Assembly: GCA_950295325.1 (NCBI GenBank)
Contig: OX485804.1
Coordinates: forward strand, 2,790,001 to 2,854,000
Source of the DNA: Polytrichum commune
Lineage: Eukaryota > Streptophyta > Polytrichopsida > Polytrichales > Polytrichaceae
DNA: 64,000 nucleotides
Direction of reading: 5' to 3'
The notes below the pieces were generated by a model. That model saw nothing but the letters and a program-made list of their open reading frames with translations, was not told the origin of the DNA and ran no database searches. The translations under genes were made by a program, and so were the position numbers. Below, one piece after another: positions 23,321 to 33,900 of the stretch (the first letter of the stretch is position 1; each line of letters opens with the position of its first letter).

Positions 23321-26300
23321 CTACAAATCGGATCCTAATGATCGAACTAACCAGTTGAGGTGTGCGCGAAGTTGTCGAGCTGCAGGGTACGTAAGATCTC
23401 GCGGAACGCCCACCCGGTCTCGCAAGTAAGCAGCCGCGACCGCCACTTGTGGCGGAAACGTGTCCCGGGTGATTGGCTCCGCCACGTTCTCCACTCCCAC
23501 AAGGAGCGCATTCGCCACACAATTGAAAGCAACGTCCACATCGTTTCTGTACATTTCTCGGTCCCCCGTCACACCCCGTAGCGCAAACCCCACCACTTTG
23601 TCGTGGTTGCTGATGAGCGTATTCGCGGCTTGCAATTTTGCGCCACCCTTACCCGTGCCATCATCAAATCCCCAGGCCGTTACTTCGGGTTTAAGGGGAA
23701 GATCCCACCCGCCATCTTTCCCGTTGATCTTGTCACGGTAGGCTTTCCCCGCGGCGGCCGGTCTGCAGGGACCAATTTGAGGCTCAAGTGTGTGGGTGAT
23801 GGTGAAATCGTCCGATTTCATAGCTTGGTAGGTAGGTCGGGAGTCCATGGCATCAAACCATGCGTTGACGGCAGGCCAGCGATCGTTCCCTCGGACAATT
23901 AAACCTTGCCAGTATGGAATGCTTGCTGCAATCCTCTCCAGAAAGGGCGCGTACACGGCATCCACCATCGAGAACTGCAAGCAGGATAAGATTACATTAA
24001 TCGTAAGTGTAGTATATGGACGGTGCTATCCGAGTCGCCACAGAATAATTATGTCGAAAGAAATTTCACACTTGTCATACTCACATTGATCTGTACCTCT
24101 TACATCCTGCATGGAAATTATCTTTCGGCACTCAAAGTGCTGAACCAGATATTGCTCTCCGGTATCGATGTTCAAACAACACTAGAAGATAAAGAATAGC
24201 CATACAATGAGAATATCAAGAGAGATGGTTATCCAAAGCTTTTAGAGTGACGTACTACTCAAATGCAAGGCAATCAAAAGGAAGCAAGCAAAAACTACGG
24301 ATAGAATGAAGTAAACTGCGAGCAGGATATGTTGTATCCTAGTGAGAATCAATGTTCCAGCAGCGCTTGAAGATAAAGTTGACCAGGAAACCAAAAAATT
24401 CGGATCATCAAGAGACATAGTTGATCCAAAAGCTTTTAGAGTTACATGCTTAATACAAAGCAACCAAAATGAAGCAACCAAAACCTACCGGTGGAATAAA
24501 ATAAACTGCGAGCAGGATAGATTATATGTTTGTGAGTACCTATCGATGTTCAAACAAACGCTTGCAGATTAAGGTAATCAGTAAACTATAAAATGAGAAT
24601 CATCAAGAGAGGTAGTTGATCCAAAGTTGTGAAGTGTTACATGCTCACTATAAAGCAAGTGAAAAAATACTGATAGAATGAAATAAAATGGGAGCTGGAT
24701 AGAGTCCATCCTTGTGAGTGTCGATGCTCAAAAAACGCTTGCAGCGAAGGTTATCAGTAAACCATAAAATAAGAATCATCAAGAGAGATAGTCGATCCCA
24801 ACCTTGAGAGTTGCATACTAAATACAAAGCAACCAGAAGGAAGCAAGCGAAAACTGCCAGCAGAATGAAATGGACTACAAGCATGATAAATTATAGCCGT
24901 GTGAGTCATTGATGTTCAAACAGCACTTACAGATAAAGGCAACCAGTACCCCATAAAAAGAGAATCAAGAGAGATATTAGATTTAAAGCTCTTAAAGTTA
25001 CATGATCAATAGAGCAATCAAAAGGAGGCAAGCAAAAACTATCGGTGAAATAAAATATGATGCGAGCAGGATAAACTATATCCTTGTAAGTATCGATTTT
25101 GGAGCTAGCTCGGTTGCAGACGCTGATCATGCGATGAAAAATGCACACATCGGTAGTAGCAAAGTGCCCTAATCTATCCCCCGAATGAATAACAGACCTA
25201 CCTGTGATTGCTTTGGCAAAGAAAAACTGCTCCCAGCATATGAAAACTAACAGAGGATAAACAGCTCCTGATATGGACCAAGTTTCATTTCTACCTCAAT
25301 ATCGGACATCAGAGAAACCCAGTAAACTTCTTGAGATTGACATTCCTCGATCACGGACCCTCTTCACGAGTATTACTTAGCAACCATTACTCGTAGTATG
25401 GAAGAGATAAACACTGGGTATAGACAGCCAAGTATAGGCTACGTATTGGTGTCTACATCATTTCCGCACATACAGACACCAAAGCCACAAACTGCCTAGG
25501 TTCGAAATCCTCGGACTTTTGACCTAGCTCAATTCAGACGCTGGACATGCAATGAAAAGTCCAGGCTATGCTTGCACTAGTTACGCAAGAGTAGTATCTC
25601 CTCTCCGTCTTCATGCAATGTACCCTAACCTGTACACCGAATAAATTTACAGCCCCAGATCTGTGACTGCATTGGAAAATGAGAATAACTCTCAATACAT
25701 TCCTTCGAGTTTTCAGGTAGCTCAACAATCAGAAACCCAGTTCACGAGGATTTCTCCATGTATACGTAGGCCAGTTTCATGCACAAGCTCTTGCACTGGG
25801 AAGATGAGAGAATGCGGATGTGCACCTACCTTCCTACCCACAAGATAGGGTCCGCCGAATCTCTCGAGCGCCTAATTCACTTTATCCATGGCGTTATCAA
25901 CCCCTTTCATGTCTACCTCAATTTCGGAATCAGAGAAACCCAGTAACCTCCAAAAGATTCAAATTCCTTCAAATTTTCAGCTACCACATTTACAGACCCA
26001 GTTCAATAGGATTACCGCATTCATAGGTAGGCCAAATTCATGCGCAAGCTCTTTGCACCCTGAAGATGAGAGAATGCGGTTGTCCACACCTACCTTGCTA
26101 CCCAGGATATAGGGCCCGCCGAATATCTTGAACGCCGACCTCACTTTATCCATTGCATTCTCGAACTCGTAACCCTCTAAAGATTCAAATTTCCTTCAAG
26201 TTTTTAGCTCGCTCATCACAGACCCAGGAATACTACACTCATAGGCAGGCCAATTTCATGCACAAGTTCTTGCACTGGGAAGGCGAGAGAATGAATGCAT

Positions 26301-27410
26301 GCGTGGATTGTGTGTACCTTGCTACCCAGGAAAAAGGGTCCGCCAAATTTCTCCAGCGCCGAATTCACTAAGTCCATGGCATTCTCAAACCCATTCATGG
26401 CCGGGCAGGAGATTTCATGTCTACCTAAAACTCGGTCAAGTTCACTTTAATTTCGAACATCAAAGAAACCGAGTAAACTACCAAAAATTCACATTCCTTC
26501 AAGTTTTCAACTACCTCAACAACCACAGGCCCAGTTAACGAGGATTACTACATTCATCGGAAGGCCAATTTCATGCACCGGGAAGACGAGAGAATGAATG
26601 CACGCATGGATTTGTGTGTCATACCTTGCTTCCCAGGAAATATGGTCCGCCAAATTCCTTGAGCGCTGAATTCACTTTATCCATGGCATTCTCGAACCCA
26701 TTCATATCCGGCCACGAGCTCCGCAATCGACTCAACCACGCACCAGCCAAAGCTCGCTCCAACCTTAGCAGGGGATCCACAGCCTTCATCTCCCGAGATC
26801 CCTCAGCAGGCAACAAAGGGTTATGATCCGGGAACTTACGCTCAATCAAGAACATGATGTCCATGCTCTCAGTGACCACTCGCCCGTCAATTTGCAAGAC
26901 AGGTAACAGCCCCGAGGGCACCATCTTGGTGAACCATGCCGGCTTATCGCCGTAGCATCGCATGTTGATCTTCTCCACACTATAAGGGATGCGCTTCTCC
27001 TCCAGCTGCATCCACACTCGCTCGCAGTATGGGCACCACGAAGAATTGTCTCGGTAGAATACGAGCTTTGGCTCCTGCCCTCCTTCGAACACTCGTGTCT
27101 TCGTATTTGGAAGTCGCTCTGCCTCCTCAATGCCATCGCTACACTTCTCGGACAAAGACTCCCACGAGCTTAGAGTGTTTCTGCTTTGGGGCATGGCTGT
27201 CGACGCCATAGCCATCGGGCTGCCTCCTGCATGCCGAAATGGCAACTGCAACCGTAACCGACTCAATTGCCCAACAGACAACGAGAAATTCTTCCCCCTC
27301 TCAGAAATTCTCACAACTTGCTGCTGCTTCTTGAATGGAGCGCAACTTGAGTGGGAGCTTGGATTTGGGGCGCCGGACAATGTTACCCTATGCTCCACCG
27401 AAGACAGCAT
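23321..27410 (-). CDS. Plastid-type glutathione S-transferase with CPYC motif
   Basis: Thioredoxin-fold glutathione transferase, probably a thiol transferase or reductase. Exon 1 is 27410-26625 and exon 2 is 23974-23321; the phase-0 GT-AG intron of 2650 bp joins GPYFLGSK to FSMVDAVYAPF. The product is 479 aa. Residues 1 to about 95 are Ser/Arg-rich and poor in acids, as in a chloroplast transit peptide. The GST N domain starts at about 114 (KLVFYRDNSSWCPYC), with active-site C126-P-Y-C129, the VPSGLLPVL cis-Pro loop and an ES(M)D motif. The GST C domain spans the intron. A family-specific tail ends at YLRDRVGVPRDLTYPAARQLRAHLNWLV. This layout resembles the iota-class plant GSTs, a class assigned from memory. 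ATG at 27410 was chosen as the first in-frame methionine; a possible acceptor (TTTTTGCAG) just upstream leaves room for another 5' exon. Confidence 0.9.
24150..25100. repeat. GST intron array carrying acceptor-like sequence, about five ~186-bp units
   Basis: The phrase CTGCGAGCAGGATA or a variant recurs near 24317, 24506, 24688, 24873 and 25060, at 183-189 bp spacing. On the coding strand it reads TATCCTGCTCGCAG, nearly identical to the true 3' splice site of exon 2 (TATCCTGCTTGCAG, ending at 23975). Other shared parts are ATCAAGAGAGATAGTTGATCC and AAGCAACCA.AA.GAAGCAA. The third and fourth copies have lost the clean AG context. Confidence 0.85.
25095..25700. repeat. Paired ~190-bp repeat in the GST intron
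   Basis: About 25095-25225 and 25510-25675 share GACCTAGCTC-type starts, CAGACGCTG..CATGC.ATGAAAA, TACCCTAA.CT..ACCGAAT and CTGTGACTGC. They sit between the acceptor-like array and the duplicated exon ends. Confidence 0.55.
25290..26620 (-). repeat. GST exon-1 3' end with donor site, three duplicate copies
   Basis: The last ~27 codons of exon 1 with the following donor are repeated inside the intron, with donors near 26316, 26092 and 25828. On the minus strand they read MNGFENAMDLVNSALEKFG.., EFENAMDKVRSAFKIFG.., and a third with an in-frame stop. Each ends FGGP-x-hydrophobic-(L/V)G(S/R)K followed by GT. Intron sequence between copies is also shared (CAAATTCCTTCAAGTTTTCA; CATAGG.AGGCCAATTTCATGCACAAG). 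A more decayed unit at 25290-25390 keeps only intron sequence. The copy at 26318-26398 is open throughout. Confidence 0.88.
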
Positions 27411-28013
27411 GCTTGAAGACAACTGCAACTGAAAAACTGTGAGCTGCAAAAATGGACACGCGCTACCTACACCAGAGCTGCAATTTCCTACAGTAAGTTA
27501 GTTTTCAGCAATTTCCTTGCTTCTTCTAAAATTTCATGCATACCTCGCCCATTTCAAGAAAAGAAATGGCGGAAAATGTTCGCAGGATGCTTCTGGGCTG
27601 CTGTGCTCTTTCTACGCAAATCTCGATGCTCGGTACCCTATTTGTTGGTACTGATGATGTGTGCTGGTTGCATCCACACAAAATTCCACAGGCTTGGACT
27701 TTTGATGTAAGTTATGCACCATGGCACTGGAGGTGCAAATTTGATGACATCAACAATTTGGAAGATGATGCCAACATTCTTTCCAGCCTGGGGATTCGGC
27801 AAATGAAAATTTAACGTTGCTGGCATCCAATACATGACTTTGTTTACATGCGGGTAATTCTCCAAAAGTCGAGCCTCATAAGATATTATTTTGTTATATG
27901 ATATGCTAGTGTGAACAGAATATTCTATAATTATCTTCCGACATTGCACTAATCATTCCAGTTTGTGTATCAATGGAATTGTACAGGAATTTGCAAAAAG
28001 TGTGCATGAGCCA

Positions 28014-28380
28014 TCATTGAAAACTGTTGTCCAACATAGCAGTTTTAATTTCTTGGGGATACAGAGTGTGCAAAAAATCTTAAGGCAGCTACGGTCCCAT
28101 CCATTTGGCAGCTCAGCATTTCAGGTCTAGTTTGTGACCCATGTGCGAATTTATCTGTTTCAAAGCCCTTTGATTTGCAAATAGTGTGCATATGACAGCA
28201 TTGAAAAAGGTTGTACGAGATAGCAGGTTTAGATTCTTGGGGACACGAAATGTGGAAAAATCCTCCAAGGCTATCAATCTTATCCATTGGCAGCTCAGCA
28301 TTTCAAGTAGAATCTGTGGCTCATGTGCGGAGTTGCCCATTTCAAGGCCCTTCAAAAAATCCTTCAATCCTTGTAGCCAA
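28014..28380. repeat. Two-unit direct tandem repeat of ~185 bp
   Basis: 28014-28198 and 28199-28380 share ATTGAAAA..GTTGT, TTCTTGGGGA.AC, CCATT.GGCAGCTCAGCATTTC, CATGTGCG and TTTCAA.GCCCTT in the same order. Confidence 0.7.
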
Positions 28381-29799
28381 TAAAATTCCAAGCACTTCAG
28401 ATACGGTGCTAAGATTTGCATGTGAAGTTGATGGAGTTATGTGTATAGTATACCTACTTGCCATGATACCTAGTCTAAATGTCAAAAGGTGAAGGAGTTT
28501 TGAGGAAATTTGAGAGCCCTGTGGCCACTTTCAAGGTTTGCAGGGATATTGATAAATCTTTCTCCAATTCTTTATATGGACTTTTCACATATTTCGTCAA
28601 GTGGAAATGTGTTGGAAAACTGGATCAAAAAGCAGCCCATACGTCATATATGGTACAATTGTTAAGGCAGTGCATGTACCTTCGATGCCACTCTGGACGC
28701 TGGCATGTAAGGTATGTGGCCCTATTGCAAGCATTTTGACTGTTGGATTGAGACTGGCATTGTCTCCTCCAGTTAACAATTGCAAATCATGCAGATTATC
28801 ATTTCAAGTCTCAGAAATAATGTTGAGATTCAAAAGCTATAGGGTCAAACTGAAAAACTCTCTCTTTAAATAATCACACAGGCCCTCCCAATTTTGTTAA
28901 CAACTAAACCTACAATGGTTAAAATATTTTTAAGGACCTAGTCCGATCTCATCATCATAGCACATCTTCTTATTATCAATTGCTGTATACCTCCCACTCA
29001 AATATACGTGTTCAATTAAAAAGAGTGACCACATAAGGCTCACGTACCTTTAAAACTTCACAGAACTGTCAGAAGGGTTGCAGTGGTCACTGAAGTGGAT
29101 TTGGATTATCCCCCCCGGAATATTCACCTGGACGCAATATGTGCACACTACAGTACCTTCAGGTTAAACTGTCTTGTCACCCTCATAACCAGTACCTTAA
29201 AGAGCCCTAACCTTCCTGTAACTACCCAGAGGCTGATACATTCCCTTCTATTTGTGAGGTGCTCATAAAATCATGAATTATTGCATGCCAGTCTAGTACA
29301 ACGGATCTCTGGTGTTCAGCCCTTTTAACCATGTCTGCCTCTTGCAGAGCGTTCCCTTCAAAACTCGAATGGCATTTACAAACATATCAACGTCACAGAA
29401 AGCTCTCCACATCCGAGCCAAGTTTTCTGTGCTTTTCACTTTTAATCCTCCATTAGTTTAATTCAAGCATTAAAAAAATACGACCTATTCCCTTCCCCCC
29501 AATAAAAAACCAGCTGGCAGTTTCCTGCACACTTTTTCAGATAGATGAATCTAACATAGGTTTAGGTCAATACCTCGAAATGTACGAGATACCAGCTTCA
29601 CATATGAACAAATGATGCTAACCACAAATGTATGCAAACATGATGTTAACCAAAAATATATGTTCACAAAAGGAAAATTCGAATGATATGTAGCACTGAA
29701 AGCCCTGTAAGTGGACAATCCACCATTTGAAGGAAAATGTGAGGATTAATAATTGTACCAAGCAACAGACAATAGAGCTTCTCCACCATTGAGATATTT

Positions 29800-30122
29800 G
29801 AAGACTTCATGCAGCCATTCACCCCTGGAAAGGCCCCGTTATTAAGACCTAGCTATATTAGTCTCGGTAACACCACAAGAATAGATGATATCAATGGAAA
29901 AGTACCTATAACCTGCCTCATGTAATTTAAGGATTTGAAACTCTTCCTGCAGCCATTCCCCCGTGTAAAAGCTGAGTCCCGGATTAAAACCCGGTTGTAT
30001 CAGTCTCAGTAATACCACAAGAATAGGTTATTGTTATGAAAAAGTCAGGACTTACAACCTGCCTTATGTAATGGAGAGTATCAAACCTCTGACTTGAACC
30101 AGCTGACTAAACAGATGAGCCT
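29800..30122 (-). mobile_element. SINE-like (tRNA-derived) element with internal duplication
   Basis: Read on the minus strand from 30122, the head has an A-box-like TTTAGTCAGCTGG and a B-box-like GGTTTGATACTC about 20-30 nt later. The body then contains a segment duplicated once (CCTGC(C/A)GCCATTC-type phrases at about 29798-29935 and 29936-30060; both include CACCACAAGAATAG). The box spacing is short and the B box imperfect, so the call is tentative. Confidence 0.35.
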
Positions 30123-30966
30123 TTTGTTGATCAACCCTTGAAGATGAATTTTTTACCAGCACTTATCATGTTGCTTCTTCATATACAGGAAGCACAGTCT
30201 GTTCACATAATGGAAGCACACTATTTCTCACAAGTCATCAATATTATCGCAATAATAGTGATTGCAGTCAGTAATTGGAAGAAGCTAAACCTTATAATAT
30301 GTCACCAAGAAAAAATTTCAACATGTCACTCACCAGATGTTGCAGCAGCTCTGACCTTCCATAACATGACAACCCCTTTTTCCTTGTGAAAGAAAGTATG
30401 ATCTTAAAATCCACTTAGAACAATAACCCATCCAGACAGAAACAGTAAGCTGATGCTTTAAGCTGTACGAGGCATTTCATTTTCCTATAAAACAGGTGAT
30501 ACATTATCAGAATGCCCGGGGTGCATAAAATGGATCCTATGTACACTGCATCTAGGGGGTAATTGAGGAAGTGAGGGAGAGAACTCTACCACCCTATCCG
30601 CTTCTCCAACCCTTCTGTACAAATTGTATAACCAATTGGAAGTAACCAAAAAAGCTAACCAAATGATGGTCAAAGATTAGGCTACATGTAGAAACCCTAT
30701 GTGCAAAATCCCTTCGAGGATGGAATTCATGTCTTATGACATGCTAAATAACTCCGGGCTTTACATAGCAGAGAAATTGTTTCTATGATACAACAACAGG
30801 ATGTGATTTATGCAAATAAAGGAGAAACGAAGGTTGTCTTTACAGTCCATCTAACAGCCATTGCTGGTCCACTTCTTTCTTCGTATGTCCCTCTTTCTTT
30901 GCCACCAACCAACTAGCTTCCCAGGTGAAGCTTTGAATGTGGGGACCTGCATCTGCTTTACATTGC

Positions 30967-33900
30967 CTATGACCTCAGGCGTTTCGCAGCCTGCATGAAG
31001 CCCGAAATCACCTGCGCTTCATCCAACTCCTTCACCCCAAACCAGCAAGCAAAATCAGGCTATTACCCACACCACTTCCGATCACAATATTTGAGCCTTG
31101 ATGGAAGAAACTACAAATCCCTCTAAAAAGAACGAATTCAGAGAAGCATACACAGTGGGCCACCCCAGAACTTTCCATCCTCAATATTCTGTAATTTTCT
31201 ATATCACTCTACATGCGTAGGCGCCCTTTACACTAGAGAACACTAAAAAGGTTGCAAGCTCGAAGAGTAAAAGCTTGAAGAAGGCTCTTATTAGCAGGGA
31301 GGCTCTCAGTGACACTTGTTCACTCAAGTCCACTTTACACTTGAAGGCTTGACCTTTTTACCAAGCTTATAATGCTTAGATGGCGCCTTCATGGATTCCA
31401 TGTGGAATGGTAACAACAAGCTCTCAGTAATGATACTAAGCTACCTCACAGAGGTCGCTTAAGAATGTCAAGTTTTCGAACTTTCATATTGTGGGCCCTG
31501 AGCCAATGAACTTTCAAACGTTCCTTTATTTAGTATATTTTCCTATTTAATACTTCAACTTTGAGCATAGCCACTTTGCACTTGCTCAAACTATTGAGAG
31601 CTTGAGGATAAAAGCTTGTCAAATCCACTTCTCAAACTCCAGAAAATTGCAAGTTTGAGCTCTCAACTCGAGCTCAAGTATTTAAAGGGCCTTACAAGGA
31701 AACACCTTGTAAGTTGGGTCCTAGAATTCTAAATAGCAACTCACGTGGTGATGCGGAGTCAGCAGGGTCTGTAAATGGCATTTCTCATATTTTACAACAC
31801 TTAACACTAGAGAATTTGAACTGTGATCCATATTCCAAAGGTTTGAAACTAACAACACCTAGCCAACAGACCTATATTGATTGCTCAAAACCCCTCCCCC
31901 CAACGCCACACCCACATGATGTACAAGTTGACTACATGTTTGAGGCCAGAAAATTGAACCTTCTGAATAGAACCTAGCATATCACTGTACACATATGAGC
32001 TCAAAATTTGATAAGGGACAATTTGTTACACACCTGTGACATGAAATGCCTTCCAACAGCATGAACAAGCTGCTCCTTTGATGAATTGGGGCCAACTTCG
32101 ACCTTAAACAAAGGATAAGACCATAACACAGTGGTGAGTGTCAACCAACAGCACCGCATTTGAAAACAAGCAACAGTTGTCTGTTCTTCTCAAGTTTTAG
32201 AACCATAAAAATTCTTAAACTTTCGATTGGCAATAATTTAGTATAAGGCTAGATTGGTCTACTAAACCAAATGTGACAAATGACACGCTCATCTCAAAAC
32301 ATCTCTTAACCATGCATAACAGTTGCACACTGCAAGAAACCCTACCTACACAAGGTTTTCAATTTCGTTTCAGATACAACCAATTTTCTCAAATAGAAGT
32401 GAATTCCTTTTTCTCTTTGTATATTGCAGAACTAACTGCATGCTTGATAACAGGTTGTACGAAAAGGAGCAAATAGAAAAACGCTAGTGGCCACTGCAGG
32501 ATTTCTGTGGAAGGTATTGTGAATTATAAAATATACTTACCAGCTTAAAATGCCTTCGATATCTCTTCAGAGCAGCAGTCTCCAGCTTACTGAGATCCAC
32601 CAACTGCATCCCAAAATGCAGTTCCCAATAGCATTAGCTAATACGTTCAAAAAGGTTTGACTGTACCAATTATCCTTAATGGCAGGCCATTAAATTTAAT
32701 AAAAAACATATAGACCTTTTCGCAACTCATCACCCAGGATTGCACATCGCAAGCATCTCTACGCACTACCTTCTATATAATCATCCTACAAGGATGTCGC
32801 AGGGGAACCGAGACTGAAAGTGGGCCACCAAGGTTGAACTATCGGACTTGTGGTTTATCATACCGGTAGAGCTTCTGAAGGGGGGCTCGTTCCCTCATCC
32901 AACTCATCCCTCTTCTCAGGAGATCGTGGAAAATGTAGATGCTCGCCTGCCATTGTGTCATCATCTGTTGTGCTAGCATTGCGTGCCGTTGGTACAGATG
33001 GCTTTCGAGGTTGCACTCTTGGCTTGAATGCATTTCTTGGGAAATTGTCTTCTGTACCAAAACCATTCATTAATTCTCCCCAGAAACTTCAAAAACAAAT
33101 GCAATTCCTTTTCACAAGGAGCTCACTATATCTTTCAAGACACAAAATAAAGCACCAAGAAATCCAAGACATAGAGATCCAGCCAATATTGCATAATACA
33201 CTGCACAGCTTGACCATTAAATGGACTCTCTCCATCACTCTAAATGCATATAGATGACTATGTGCACATTAAATGTGCTGACTTCAGCTAATAATTACAC
33301 CCCACCATACTTCAAATATCAGTATTCGCAGCGGAAGCAATTACAGCTCAATGTGTGCTACCTAGTCTACTGCTTCAGAACTCAACTTGGCAATAATGAT
33401 TTTACATAAAGACCAACCTAGGCTTGTCCCACTCGAGAATGGATTCTCTTCATTGTTATCATATTCTTCGTGGCCAGAGGGAGCTTCAATCACGCTCAAA
33501 GCATTTCGCTGCAGCTTTACTTCGTCTCCATTCGTGAGCACCTGACACCAAATACCATGCAAGCCAGAAATCAATCGACTGCTTACTTATCCTTATTCAT
33601 AATTAAAGAAGACTTTAGTGCAACATTGGATTCCACAAATAACAAACACATAAACGTCCCTCTAACATCTGTTCTCTCCTTGATCTTAAAAACCCAATTC
33701 TTGTGGCTGGATCTAAGGAGTAGTTTAAAGCACTGAGGTTTGGTGAAGTGAGCTGCAGAATCTTGAGCTAGCTGACTCAGTGCTAGATTCAGGAAGGCCA
33801 GCATTCTATCACTAAGAAAAGGTGAGCTTGCCTCACCTACCCTTATTCCTAATTAGAGAAGATTACAATGCAACATTTGATTTCATGAACCCAATTTTTA

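Larger units (their letters stand above)
27411..30966. other. Intergenic between GST 5' end and AFR 3' end
   Basis: Contains the GST promoter side and the AFR 3' UTR (just below 30967). A ~185-bp direct repeat lies at 28014-28380 and a SINE-like element at 29800-30122. No protein gene is recognised; open frames here are short and without motifs. Confidence 0.5.

Noticed and set aside
23360-23902. Plus-strand frames across GST exon 2 and the alternative minus frames
   Set aside because: Shadows of the real exon, which has clear family motifs in one frame only.
30060-30122. A tRNA gene on the minus strand
   Set aside because: Pol III box-like phrases exist but no acceptor or anticodon stem forms.
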